Source of the DNA: Shewanella sp. TC10
GTDB lineage: Bacteria > Pseudomonadota > Gammaproteobacteria > Enterobacterales > Shewanellaceae
Assembly: GCF_009663145.1 (NCBI RefSeq)
Contig: NZ_VKHR01000025.1
Coordinates: 1-61,965, forward strand
Reading direction: 5' to 3'
DNA: 61,965 bases
Positions 26,979-34,682 of this stretch are shown piece by piece; the first letter of the stretch is position 1, and every line of letters begins with the position of its first letter. The notes under the pieces were generated by a model. That model saw nothing but the letters and a program-made list of their open reading frames with translations. It was not told the origin of the DNA and ran no database searches. A program made the position numbers and the translations under genes.

Positions 26979-27242
26979 TATACCCATGATACTTCAAGAT
27001 GCAAAGTCAGCAAGGCAAAATAGTGCCAAGATGTTAGGCATAAAATTGAAGTATAGTTATTCTACATAGATATTTTATAACAACGCAGATTGGTGCTATT
27101 TGCCTTGCCCTACGGGGCTCAAGCTCGAAAACCACTGCTACGTTGTAAGCTTTGAAAAGTGAATAACAATGACCTCAGCTTACGCCTTGCATTGTTATCC
27201 GAGCTTGTGCCTGACAAAGCATATTGAGGTAACATGGGTATA
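26979..27242. mobile_element. MITE-like 264-bp inverted-repeat element, copy 2
   Basis: Same element as 17091-17353, same orientation, with roughly a dozen to fifteen differences by eye. The ends are TATACCCATG and CATGGGTATA. It lies directly upstream of the J-domain operon, so it could carry or disturb that promoter. No transposase is present nearby. Confidence 0.8.
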
Positions 27243-27407
27243 AATAATAACAGAAATACAATCATTTCCATAAAACTATCAATTAGTTTAGCTCATTACA
27301 AAATTCAGATGTTCAAATTGAATAAAAATAATACAGATTTAATAAAGCCACTGTCCACTTTGGGTGACACTGGCTTTATTTAAGCTCAGTTTTTCACTAA
27401 AAATAAA

Positions 27408-27428
27408 AAGAGCACCCGAGGTGCTCTT
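27408..27428 (-). terminator. Rho-independent terminator of the small peptide gene
   Basis: Perfect stem AAGAGCACC / GGTGCTCTT with a three-base loop and TTTTTATTTTT on the minus strand, 40 bases beyond the stop of the 32-residue peptide. It supports that reading frame as a real transcription unit. Confidence 0.85.
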
Positions 27429-27468
27429 AGTTAAAATAGGAGAGTGACTCCGTAAGTTTGCTCTGATG

Positions 27469-27567
27469 TTAGCTTTTTTCTTTCTCGATTAAGGCTAAAA
27501 TGACTGGCACTACTTGATTAATCGCTCCAATACATAGACTTAATATTGCAATATGTTCCCATCCCAT
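27469..27567 (-). CDS. Small hydrophobic peptide, 32 residues
   Basis: Found by reading between annotated genes. From ATG at 27567-27565 to TAA at 27471-27469 the frame encodes a 32-residue peptide beginning MGWEHIAIL. A hydrophobic stretch follows (about residues 6-27) and the tail EKEKS is charged, the layout of a single-span membrane peptide. A strong ribosome site (GGAGC, about eight bases before the ATG) and a terminator 40 bases after the stop support it. An inverted repeat ATTGTCAT...ATGACAAT (27669-27692) lies about 100 bases upstream. The function is unknown; small toxin-like or stress-induced membrane peptides have this shape. Confidence 0.6.
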   Translation of the reverse strand: MGWEHIAILSLCIGAINQVVPVILALIEKEKS

Positions 27568-27668
27568 GACGTGCTCCTTTAATTTACTGTATTGATGAAA
27601 GTCTTCAAACCGATATGTTATGTCGATGGAATAAGTCTATTAAAGTTGCCTTTTTGCAGTAAGTGAAT

Positions 27669-27692
27669 ATTGTCATGAGTGTCGATGACAAT
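27669..27692. promoter_or_regulatory. Inverted repeat upstream of small peptide gene
   Basis: Perfect 8-base arms ATTGTCAT and ATGACAAT with an 8-base spacer, followed by another ATTGTCAT half-site at 27691-27698. It sits between the isochorismatase-family gene and the peptide gene, where the peptide promoter should be. Confidence 0.45.
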
Positions 27693-27745
27693 TGTCATGG
27701 CATGTTAAGTGATTAAATTAATTGCCTTATTAATCATTTTGCTCA

Positions 27746-28294
27746 CTATTTTATTAATGTAAGAAGAGACTTGAAGCGCTCTCCACAGGCTTGATGTTGA
27801 AGTTCGAACAAACAAGACTCAGTGTTGGTTATTTTCGCGCCTAATTGGGTCATCATTTGAATGCCTAGTTGCTTGTTCTCACTGGTGCGCGACGATACAG
27901 CGTCGGCAACTAAGTGAACCTTATAGCGATTAGCGAGTAAGTCTTGGCAGGTTTGATAAACACACACATGGGTTTCAATACCAGCAAGAATGATATTGCT
28001 GCGGTTAAGTCTGGCCAGTTGCTGCTGAAAATCAGGGCTTTGCCAAGCACTGAAGAAAGATTTAGGAATGGCTTGAGTTGTTCTACTTAATAGTTCTGCT
28101 AATTCAGCAGTGGTTCCGCCTAATTTATCAGGAAGCTGTTCTACCCATAAAATAGGGATATCAAATAACTTGGCTCCTTGTATTAAAATCCCAAGTTGCT
28201 TATGTAATTCAGCTGATTGTTGCATGACTTGAGCAAGCTTACCTTGGACATCAATGATCACTAATACCGATTGTTCAGTTGTTAACATGGGCAT
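27746..28294 (-). CDS. Isochorismatase-family cysteine hydrolase
   Basis: 182 residues. Asp15 (VIIDVQGKL), Lys78 (PKSFFSAW) and Cys111 (GIETHVCVYQT) form the Asp-Lys-Cys triad of the isochorismatase/nicotinamidase superfamily, and the cis-peptide motif GIETHVC is intact. YcaC-like hydrolases share this size. The substrate is unknown. It is transcribed on its own, divergent from the DUF2235 gene. Confidence 0.88.
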   Translation of the reverse strand: MPMLTTEQSVLVIIDVQGKLAQVMQQSAELHKQLGILIQGAKLFDIPILWVEQLPDKLGGTTAELAELLSRTTQAIPKSFFSAWQSPDFQQQLARLNRSNIILAGIETHVCVYQTCQDLLANRYKVHLVADAVSSRTSENKQLGIQMMTQLGAKITNTESCLFELQHQACGERFKSLLTLIK

Positions 28295-28330
28295 TCCTTT
28301 ACTGCTTTAGCATTAAGGTATTTAGGAATA

Positions 28331-28621
28331 ATGAGTAAACGATACTTTTGCTGTAATGACTATTGTCTAAAAGTCGAACAAAATGATTTTGGTAACATGT
28401 TGCCCATGTTCCCCATGTTGAAAGTGAACCTTATTTAGCGGTAAACATCAGTTGTAAGCGTCCATGAAACAAAAATGACTAAACGGATTGTAATTTGCGC
28501 TAATGACTATCGTCTAAAAGTCGAACAAAATGATTTTGGTAACATGTTGCCCATGTTGCTCATGTTGAAAGTGAACCTTATTTAGCGGTAAACATCAGTT
28601 GTAAGCACCCAAGGAATAAAA
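28331..28621 (+). repeat. Tandem duplication (144 + 147 bp) of the DUF2235 gene leader and start
   Basis: Two consecutive units, 28331-28474 and 28475-28621, are nearly identical for about 110 bases (from GTCTAAAAGTCG to GTAAACATCAGTTGTAAG). Each begins with a copy of the beginning of the downstream gene: ATGAGTAAACG, then ATGACTAAACGGATTGTAATTTG. The true gene starts ATGAATAAACGGATTGTTATTTG at 28622. Each unit therefore carries an in-frame short ORF of 35 and 36 codons (28331-28438, 28475-28585) whose first residues match those of the DUF2235 protein. Confidence 0.85.
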
Positions 28622-29659
28622 ATGAATAAACGGATTGTTATTTGTGCTGATGGCACTTGGAATCGCCCTGAAGAAGATATTAATGAAGATCAGGCTACTA
28701 ATGTGCTTAGACTCGCCCGAGCCATTAGCCCCGTCGCTGCCGATGGCACTCCCCAGCAGGTATTTTATGACTGGGGAGTAGGCTCTTATTACGACGGTAT
28801 CATCGGCGGCGCGACAGGAAGAGGACTGCATAAGAATATTCTTGATGGCTACCGCTACATAGTGCAGAACTATCAACCAGGCGATGAGATATATTTATTT
28901 GGCTTCAGCCGTGGTTCATACACTATGCGCTGCCTTTGCGGACTGATTAACAACTGCGGCATTGTAAAACGTCCTGATGCAAAACTCATTCAGCAGGCTT
29001 TCGAGCATTATAAAACCCAAGCCACTAGCTATGCGCCTGAAGGGGTGAAGTCATTGGAGTTTAGGGAGAAATATTCACACCCCTCACGTGATATTGAGTT
29101 CGTCGGAGTGTGGGATACTGTCGGTGCAATGGGGATCCCAAGTTCATTTTTAGGCTTATTTGAAGATAAAGATGAGTTCTATGACACTAAAATTGGCAGT
29201 AATGTCAAAGTGGCCCGCCATGCATTAGCCATTGATGAGCATCGACAAGATTTTGAACCCACAATTTGGCAGCCAAGAGATACCATGGATATGAAGCAGG
29301 TTTGGTTTGCTGGTGCGCACAGTAATATTGGTGGTAGCTATCAACCCGATAATCAAGGGCAGATGTTATCGGATAATGCCTTGTTGTGGATGCTTGGAGA
29401 GGCTCAAGCTAAAAAGCTAACGATTGAGTCGCACTTAATGAATCAAGTATCAGCCGCGCCATTAGCTAAATTGCATAATTCCCGTCGTAATTTTTATCGC
29501 GTCAAACGTAAGCTTTATCGAGATATGGCGCCAATGGGTGAGCCAATGTTAATCCATCAATCAGTTAAGCAACGCTGGGATAACGATGAGAAATATCGCC
29601 CTAAAAATCTTCAAGCTTTAGTGGATAAATTTGGCTGGCCGACTGAACTAGTGTTATAA
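28622..29659 (+). CDS. DUF2235 alpha/beta-hydrolase (phospholipase-like) protein
   Basis: 345 residues. The N-terminus RIVICADGTWNRP, followed by YDWGVGSYYDGIIGGATGRGL, and the nucleophile elbow GFSRG (94-98, Ser96) are the marks of DUF2235. This domain is also found in type VI secretion phospholipase effectors of the Tle1 kind. No VgrG, PAAR or T6SS gene is near and no signal peptide is present, so a cytoplasmic hydrolase is as likely as an effector. AAGGAAT lies before the ATG. The leader is a tandem duplication (see 28331-28621). Confidence 0.85.
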   Translation: MNKRIVICADGTWNRPEEDINEDQATNVLRLARAISPVAADGTPQQVFYDWGVGSYYDGIIGGATGRGLHKNILDGYRYIVQNYQPGDEIYLFGFSRGSYTMRCLCGLINNCGIVKRPDAKLIQQAFEHYKTQATSYAPEGVKSLEFREKYSHPSRDIEFVGVWDTVGAMGIPSSFLGLFEDKDEFYDTKIGSNVKVARHALAIDEHRQDFEPTIWQPRDTMDMKQVWFAGAHSNIGGSYQPDNQGQMLSDNALLWMLGEAQAKKLTIESHLMNQVSAAPLAKLHNSRRNFYRVKRKLYRDMAPMGEPMLIHQSVKQRWDNDEKYRPKNLQALVDKFGWPTELVL

Positions 29660-29693
29660 CTCGCTAAATTAACATAATAAATTCTTTATCAAG

Positions 29694-30593
29694 ATGCTTA
29701 TCAACGGACTCAAATTCATTAAAGGTATTACATTGACACACTCAGTAAATCGAAGCTTTATATTTGCGATGTTATTTGCATTGCTACTTTCATCGTCTTG
29801 CTTTCAAGCATTTGCTGAACCTGTCAATCCTGCAAAACGGGTTATAGCGTTATCTCCTCATGCGGTTGAAATGCTGTATGCCATTGGCGCTGGCGAAACG
29901 ATTGTTGCTACTACGGATCATGCAGACTTTCCCGAACAAGCTAAGAGTATCCCAAGTATTGGCGGTTATTATGGTATTCAAATGGAGCGAGTGATTGAGC
30001 TAAACCCTGATTTGGTCGTGGTATGGCAAAGCGGCAATAAAATGGAAGATATTAGTCAATTAACTCAGCTAGGGTTTAAGGTATTTAATAGTGATCCAAA
30101 GAGCTTAGATGATGTGGCAAAAGAGCTTGAGCAACTAGGCGAGTTAACTGGCAATGAATTACAGGCCAAACAAGTTGCAGATGATTATCGCCAGCAATTA
30201 GCTAGTATACGTATGCAAAACCAGCAAAAACCTGCTGTAAAAGTGTTTTATCAACTATGGTCGTCACCATTAATGACGGTATCGAAAGGCAGTTGGATTG
30301 AGCATATTATTAGTGCTTGTCATGGAGATAATGTTTTTATTGATGCTGCTAGTGAATATCCACAAATTAGTGTCGAAAATGTCCTGCTTACAGGTGCTGA
30401 AGTCATCTTGCAGAGCCAAGATGAAGGCAATGTAATTGGTGTGGATTGGTCGAAGTGGCCTGAGTTGCCAGCGGTGAAAAATAAACATATTTATCAGTTA
30501 AATGCCGACTTACTGCATCGAGCATCACCCCGTGCGATTTTAGGTGTGCAGGCACTTTGTGAGTCACTGGATAAGGTAAGGGCCACACAGTAA
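29694..30593 (+). CDS. btuF: Vitamin B12 ABC transporter, periplasmic binding protein
   Basis: The periplasmic substrate-binding component that feeds BtuCD. After an export signal (hydrophobic core about residues 24-41, ending AFAEP) the mature protein shows RVIALSPHAVEMLYAIGAGE, IGGYYGIQMERVIELNPDLVVVW and a C-terminal HRASPRAILGVQALCE, consistent with BtuF and close FhuD-like relatives. It stands 25 kb from btuDC and no riboswitch is seen here. The start is uncertain, since the ribosome site before 29694 is weak and a TTG at 29731 follows an AAAGG. Confidence 0.88.
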   Translation: MLINGLKFIKGITLTHSVNRSFIFAMLFALLLSSSCFQAFAEPVNPAKRVIALSPHAVEMLYAIGAGETIVATTDHADFPEQAKSIPSIGGYYGIQMERVIELNPDLVVVWQSGNKMEDISQLTQLGFKVFNSDPKSLDDVAKELEQLGELTGNELQAKQVADDYRQQLASIRMQNQQKPAVKVFYQLWSSPLMTVSKGSWIEHIISACHGDNVFIDAASEYPQISVENVLLTGAEVILQSQDEGNVIGVDWSKWPELPAVKNKHIYQLNADLLHRASPRAILGVQALCESLDKVRATQ

Positions 30594-30633
30594 TCGTTAA
30601 TTAAGCGTACACATTTTTACGCTAAACCCATTC

Positions 30634-30659
30634 AAAGTGTCCACTCGGACACTTTTTTA
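30634..30659 (+). terminator. Terminator after btuF, overlapping a GTGTCC/GGACAC palindrome
   Basis: Stem AAAGTGTCC / GGACACTTT followed by TTTTTAT on the plus strand. The same bases form the first regulator-like palindrome GTGTCCACTCGGACAC (30637-30652), so the element may have two roles. Confidence 0.75.
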
Positions 30660-30680
30660 TTGTACGGACACTTTTACAGG

Positions 30681-30694
30681 GTGTCCGCGGACAC
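30681..30694. promoter_or_regulatory. Palindrome GTGTCCGCGGACAC, probable activator site
   Basis: A perfect 14-base palindrome about 65 bases upstream of the sigma-54 promoter. A second copy of the half-sites (GTGTCC-4-GGACAC) lies 43 bases earlier, about four helical turns, and a single half-site CGGACAC at 30665-30671. This is the layout of enhancer sites for an NtrC-type regulator, probably the one at 36046. Confidence 0.6.
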
Positions 30695-30756
30695 ATTTCT
30701 ATTCTTAATAACTTAAGTTTTACCTTAAGGTTCTGAAATTATTGGTTTTAAATTAA

Positions 30757-30775
30757 TTGGCATAGCCTGTGCTTT
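30757..30775 (+). promoter_or_regulatory. Sigma-54 (-24/-12) promoter of the efflux operon
   Basis: TTGGCATAGCCTGTGCTTT has GG (30759-30760) and GC (30771-30772) separated by exactly ten bases, and the flanking TGGCA...TGCT matches the sigma-54 consensus well. It precedes the adaptor gene by about 170 bases, leaving a long leader. The sigma-54-type regulator in the same locus supports it. Confidence 0.65.
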
Positions 30776-30860
30776 ATCAAGGTAACAATACTGATATAGC
30801 ACGCTAGATGAGTTTAATCGGACATTTTTGCAAACAGACAGTCGTGTATACAGCCACTTT

Positions 30861-30905
30861 TGTAAACATAAGCTCTGTAAACATAAGCCATGTAAACAAA
30901 AAGTC
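30861..30905. repeat. 15-bp tandem repeat in the leader of the efflux operon
   Basis: TGTAAACATAAGCNN occurs at 30861 and 30876, and a shortened TGTAAACAAAAAG at 30891. It lies between the sigma-54 promoter and the ribosome site of the adaptor gene. Confidence 0.7.
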
Positions 30906-30945
30906 CGATAAACAAAAAACAGCTAGTGAGTTTCAAGGAACTGAG

Positions 30946-32205
30946 ATGATTAAAGATACCAGCGGACAAGATACGGTTATTAAAGCAAGTGCATCTAAAA
31001 AACTCCGTATGCCAGTCATTCTTGGCACAGTTGGCGTGTTAATGAGCGCGTTAGTTTGGGCAAGTCTTGGACATGACGCTTCGATTCGTTCTATTGAAGG
31101 TAAGGATTTACGTTTAGCCACTATCACTCGTGGCACGTTAGTCAGAGATATTGCAACAACGGGTAAAATTGTTGCCGCCAATGCGCCCATTTTATACAGC
31201 ACTGAACAAGGTGTCGTGACACTGCTCAGCCAGCCAGGTGACGAAGTTGAACAAGACCAAGTCGTTGCCCAAATTGACAGCCCTAAATTACGTAGCAGCT
31301 TTCAACAAGAGCAGTCAGTTTTTGCAGCAATGGAAAGTGACTTAGAGCGCGCCAAACTGGATGCTCGACGTGAACAACTGCGAGTGAGTCAAGTATTAGA
31401 TATGGCCAAAGTTGATTTAGAGGCGGCAGACAGAGAGAGCCGTCGCGGCGATCAATTGATTCAAAACAGTCTTATTAGCCGAATTGATTTTGAAAAAGGC
31501 AAAGATGACCTCCATAAAGCCAAACTTTTACATAAACATGCCATTCAGGAAGTGGATTTGATGCGCGACACCTTAACCTTCGAGCTTAAAAACCGCGCTC
31601 TAGAGGTTGATAGACAAGCCTTAGTGGTGACTGAGCTGGCACGCCAAATTGCGGCACTCGATATAAAAGCCCCCGTCAAAGGCATTATTGGTAATTGGTT
31701 AGTTGAACAAAAAGCTCGGCTTGGTGCCAGCCAACCTATCTTAACTGTGGTTGATCTAAGTGCTTTTGAAGCAGAGCTTGCCGTACCGGAATCTTATGCA
31801 GATGACTTAGGGATAGGTATGGACGTTGAACTGAGTTTTGGCAGCATCAATGTCATGGGACATTTAGCCTCAATTTCACCAGAGGTAAGAAATCGCGAAG
31901 TGACAGCACGAGTTCGTTTTAGTGCTGATAACAGTTTATCACTTCGTCAAAACCAACGTTTATCTGCCCGAGTATTACTGGAAAATCGCCCTAATGTATT
32001 AATGATAAAACGCGGTGACTTTTTAAATCGTGGCGGCTCAACTGCATTTGTGATGAATGACGATATGGCGATTAAAACCCCTGTCATCCTAGGTGCCAGA
32101 AGTATGAGCCAAGTGGAAGTTGTCGATGGCGGGAAAGAAGGCGATGTATGGGTGGTTTCAGGCACCGAAGCTTTTAGAAACGATGAACAGATTCAAATTA
32201 GATAG
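30946..32205 (+). CDS. Periplasmic adaptor (HlyD/MacA-type) of ABC efflux system
   Basis: 419 residues. A single N-terminal membrane segment (MPVILGTVGVLMSALVWASLG, about 23-43) is followed by the lipoyl-like/beta-barrel pieces of membrane-fusion proteins (GKIVAANAPILYS, QPGDEVEQDQVVAQID) and a long alpha-hairpin (about 125-215). It should bridge the inner-membrane transporter to an outer-membrane channel not in this window. I start at 30946 because AAGGAACTGAG precedes it. An upstream ATG at 30808 would add 46 residues that run through the leader repeat. Confidence 0.85.
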   Translation: MIKDTSGQDTVIKASASKKLRMPVILGTVGVLMSALVWASLGHDASIRSIEGKDLRLATITRGTLVRDIATTGKIVAANAPILYSTEQGVVTLLSQPGDEVEQDQVVAQIDSPKLRSSFQQEQSVFAAMESDLERAKLDARREQLRVSQVLDMAKVDLEAADRESRRGDQLIQNSLISRIDFEKGKDDLHKAKLLHKHAIQEVDLMRDTLTFELKNRALEVDRQALVVTELARQIAALDIKAPVKGIIGNWLVEQKARLGASQPILTVVDLSAFEAELAVPESYADDLGIGMDVELSFGSINVMGHLASISPEVRNREVTARVRFSADNSLSLRQNQRLSARVLLENRPNVLMIKRGDFLNRGGSTAFVMNDDMAIKTPVILGARSMSQVEVVDGGKEGDVWVVSGTEAFRNDEQIQIR

Positions 32206-32251
32206 ATATTAACCCTATTGGATTACGACAGAATTAAGTAAGGACACCACA

Positions 32252-32485
32252 ATGAAATTACCTCAAACAAAACCAATGACTGGCTTTATCGCATTGATGT
32301 TACTGAGCTTAGCCGTGAGCTATCGAATTGATGAAAGCTTTAATTGGTTGTCGTTTAGTTTTCAAATTATCGACCTTACAGACCAGCTGTCTGAACAAGT
32401 TAGTTACGGCTTAAACAATGACATGGTGCAAGTGTTATTTGAGTTAGATTTTGCCACTGCCATACAGATTATTGTGCAGTTCTAG
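32252..32485 (+). CDS. Small uncharacterised protein inside efflux operon
   Basis: 77 residues. One N-terminal hydrophobic stretch (TGFIALMLLSLAVS, about 10-23), then an amphipathic, acidic part ending in IQIIVQF. It could be an exported or membrane-anchored small protein. It lies between the adaptor and the ATPase genes in the same direction and has a ribosome site (AAGGACACC). I do not recognise the family. Confidence 0.6.
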   Translation: MKLPQTKPMTGFIALMLLSLAVSYRIDESFNWLSFSFQIIDLTDQLSEQVSYGLNNDMVQVLFELDFATAIQIIVQF

Positions 32486-32535
32486 CGCTGTAAGAAACCA
32501 TTTTAATAACCGATTTACCGAATAAATAATGATAA

Positions 32536-32545
32536 CTAGCGCTAG
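32536..32545. repeat. Palindrome CTAGCGCTAG, copy 1
   Basis: Ten-base perfect palindrome 32 bases before the ATPase start. Two more copies occur at 51581 and 53395. Confidence 0.6.
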
Positions 32546-32576
32546 AGCATTAGCTAGTTAAACAAGGAAAGAACTC

Positions 32577-33326
32577 ATGTTATCAATGAAAAATATTAGC
32601 AAAGTATTTAAAACGGATTTAGTGGAAACCCATGCGCTACGAGATTTTAATCTTGAGGTGGAAGAAGGCGAATTTGTTGCTGTAACTGGCCCGTCTGGCT
32701 CAGGTAAAACCACTTTTCTTAATATTGCTGGATTACTTGAAGGTTTTACCTCGGGTGAATTTAGTCTTGATGGGGTAAATGTCTCTAACTTGAATGACAA
32801 TCTGAGTGCGAAAGTCAGAAACGAGAAAATCGGGTTTATCTTTCAGGGCTTTAATCTTATCCCTGATTTAAACCTTGCTGAAAATGTTGAAGTACCACTT
32901 CGTTATCGTGGGTTTAATCGCGCTGAGCGTCAACGCCGAGTTGAGTCTGCACTTGAGCAAGTGGGTCTAGCCGCAAGAATGAAGCACTTACCAAGCCAAT
33001 TATCTGGTGGTCAGCAGCAGCGTGTGGCCATTGCCAGAGCGCTAGCAGGTGAACCACGCTTTTTATTAGCCGATGAGCCAACGGGTAATTTAGACAGCTT
33101 AATGGCGCGCCAAGTGATGGAACTACTAGAGAATATTAACCAAACGGGTACCACGATTATTATGGTGACCCATGATGCGGAGCTTGCACGCCGTGCGCAG
33201 CGTAATATTCAAATTGTTGATGGTCAGGTATGTGATTTTTCGATGTACCAAAAAGCTGATCAATCGGTAGTCACCGACCTACAACAAGTTGCAGACTTAC
33301 AAAAAGCCGCGAGTAGCGACTGTTAA
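32577..33326 (+). CDS. ABC transporter ATPase, MacB/LolD type
   Basis: 249 residues. Walker A GPSGSGKTT (about 38-46), Q-loop FIFQGFNLIPDL, signature LSGGQQQRVAIARAL, Walker B FLLADEPTGNLD and an H-loop MVTHDAE are all intact and of the MacB/LolD subgroup. It works with the two FtsX-type permeases downstream. A ribosome site (AAGGAAAG) precedes the ATG. Confidence 0.92.
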   Translation: MLSMKNISKVFKTDLVETHALRDFNLEVEEGEFVAVTGPSGSGKTTFLNIAGLLEGFTSGEFSLDGVNVSNLNDNLSAKVRNEKIGFIFQGFNLIPDLNLAENVEVPLRYRGFNRAERQRRVESALEQVGLAARMKHLPSQLSGGQQQRVAIARALAGEPRFLLADEPTGNLDSLMARQVMELLENINQTGTTIIMVTHDAELARRAQRNIQIVDGQVCDFSMYQKADQSVVTDLQQVADLQKAASSDC

Positions 33327-33346
33327 TTCAAGCAGGAGATAAGCTT

Positions 33347-34660
33347 ATGTTTTTATATTATTGCGATCTTGCTTGGCGCAGCATCAAAAAGACGCCGATG
33401 CTATCAATGTTAATGGTACTGGCTATTTCGATTGGTATTGGCATTACTATTACGACGTTAAATGTGTATAAAACCATGTCCTACAACCCGGCTGGTGAGC
33501 GAAGCGATAACATCAATTCAATCCAATTATGGAGTCAGGGTTTAGATACATGGGATGACTTTCAATCGAATGTCACTTATACCGACGTGATTAACTTGCG
33601 TAATAACAATGAACTGACATTAAAAGCCGCGACATTTAGAACGGGTTTAGCAATGCAATCTGATGATCCCACTATCGATCCGATCTTAGAAAGTGTGCGC
33701 GTCACAGACAGTGATTTTTTTAGCATCTTCGATGTGCCATTTTTGTACGGTAATGCTTGGGATAAAACGGTAGATAGCCAACCTGCTTATCAAGTCGTCA
33801 TTGGTGAAAAACTCAATCAAACCTTTTTTGATGGTCAAAATAGTGTGGGTAAAACAATTTACCTCAACCGTAAGCCTTATCAGATTGTGGGGGTGATTAA
33901 AGAGTGGAACCCGCAACCTAAATACTACGACCCACTTAATGGCGCATTTAACGACGCAGAAGAAATCTTTATTCCTTTCTTATTGGCAGAGCAAGAAGAG
34001 TTTGACGTGTGGGGCAATACCAGTGGCTGGAAATTTGAGCCAATGTTGACCTACCAAGACCGCTTAAATTCTGAAAAAACGTGGCTGCAGTTTTGGACCT
34101 TCCTTGAAAACGAAGATCAAAAGTCGCAACTTGAATCTTGGTTAAGCCGTTATGTAGAGCAGCAAAGAAACTTTGGCCGCTTTACTGATACCGCCAAAAC
34201 ACCCGCTGAATCATTCCAAATCAGTAACATTCAATTATGGCTTGAAAATAATGATGTGGTTCCTGAGGACAACAAGGTGCTAGTGGGACTTAGCGTACTG
34301 TTTTTAAGTGTGTGTTTGGTCAATATTTTGGGGTTATTGCTGACTAAGTTTTTAAAGCGAGCGCCAGAAGTAGGGGTACGCCGCGCGATTGGTGCCAGCC
34401 GTGCACAGATATTCAGTCAGTATATGGTTGAAGTGGGCATTATTGGTTTTATTGGCGGCATTGTTGGTTTGTTATGGGCTTGGGGAGCACTGTCTATGTT
34501 ACATGCTGAATTCAATATGAAAGAAAGCGTGACAGGACTTGATGCCAGTATGTGGATTATCACGCCACTTATTGCTATTTCCACCGCCATTATTGCCGGG
34601 ATTTACCCTGCATGGGTTGTGTGCCGTACTAAACCAAGTGTGTATTTAAAAGCGCAGTAG
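33347..34660 (+). CDS. ABC transporter permease, MacB/FtsX family (1)
   Basis: 437 residues with the MacB layout: an N-terminal membrane segment (about 18-38), a large periplasmic domain (MacB_PCD) to about residue 315, and three C-terminal membrane segments containing RAPEVGVRRAIGASRAQIFSQ and the final PAWVVCRTKPSVYLKAQ. It is paired with a second permease, so the transporter is a heterodimer with a separate ATPase rather than the fused MacB of E. coli. Confidence 0.9.
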   Translation: MFLYYCDLAWRSIKKTPMLSMLMVLAISIGIGITITTLNVYKTMSYNPAGERSDNINSIQLWSQGLDTWDDFQSNVTYTDVINLRNNNELTLKAATFRTGLAMQSDDPTIDPILESVRVTDSDFFSIFDVPFLYGNAWDKTVDSQPAYQVVIGEKLNQTFFDGQNSVGKTIYLNRKPYQIVGVIKEWNPQPKYYDPLNGAFNDAEEIFIPFLLAEQEEFDVWGNTSGWKFEPMLTYQDRLNSEKTWLQFWTFLENEDQKSQLESWLSRYVEQQRNFGRFTDTAKTPAESFQISNIQLWLENNDVVPEDNKVLVGLSVLFLSVCLVNILGLLLTKFLKRAPEVGVRRAIGASRAQIFSQYMVEVGIIGFIGGIVGLLWAWGALSMLHAEFNMKESVTGLDASMWIITPLIAISTAIIAGIYPAWVVCRTKPSVYLKAQ

Positions 34661-34682
34661 TGAACCCAGAAAGGAATTCGAC

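Noticed and set aside
28595..28876. 93-codon minus-strand ORF overlapping the DUF2235 start
   Set aside because: It is antisense to the conserved N-terminus of DUF2235 and shows no family motif.
28622..29659. Type VI secretion effector (Tle1-like) locus
   Set aside because: The DUF2235 domain fits, but no VgrG, PAAR, immunity or T6SS structural gene lies nearby; the call is kept at hydrolase.
30808..30945. N-terminal extension of the efflux adaptor from ATG 30808
   Set aside because: The added 46 residues derive from the leader repeat. A good ribosome site and family-like start occur at 30946.
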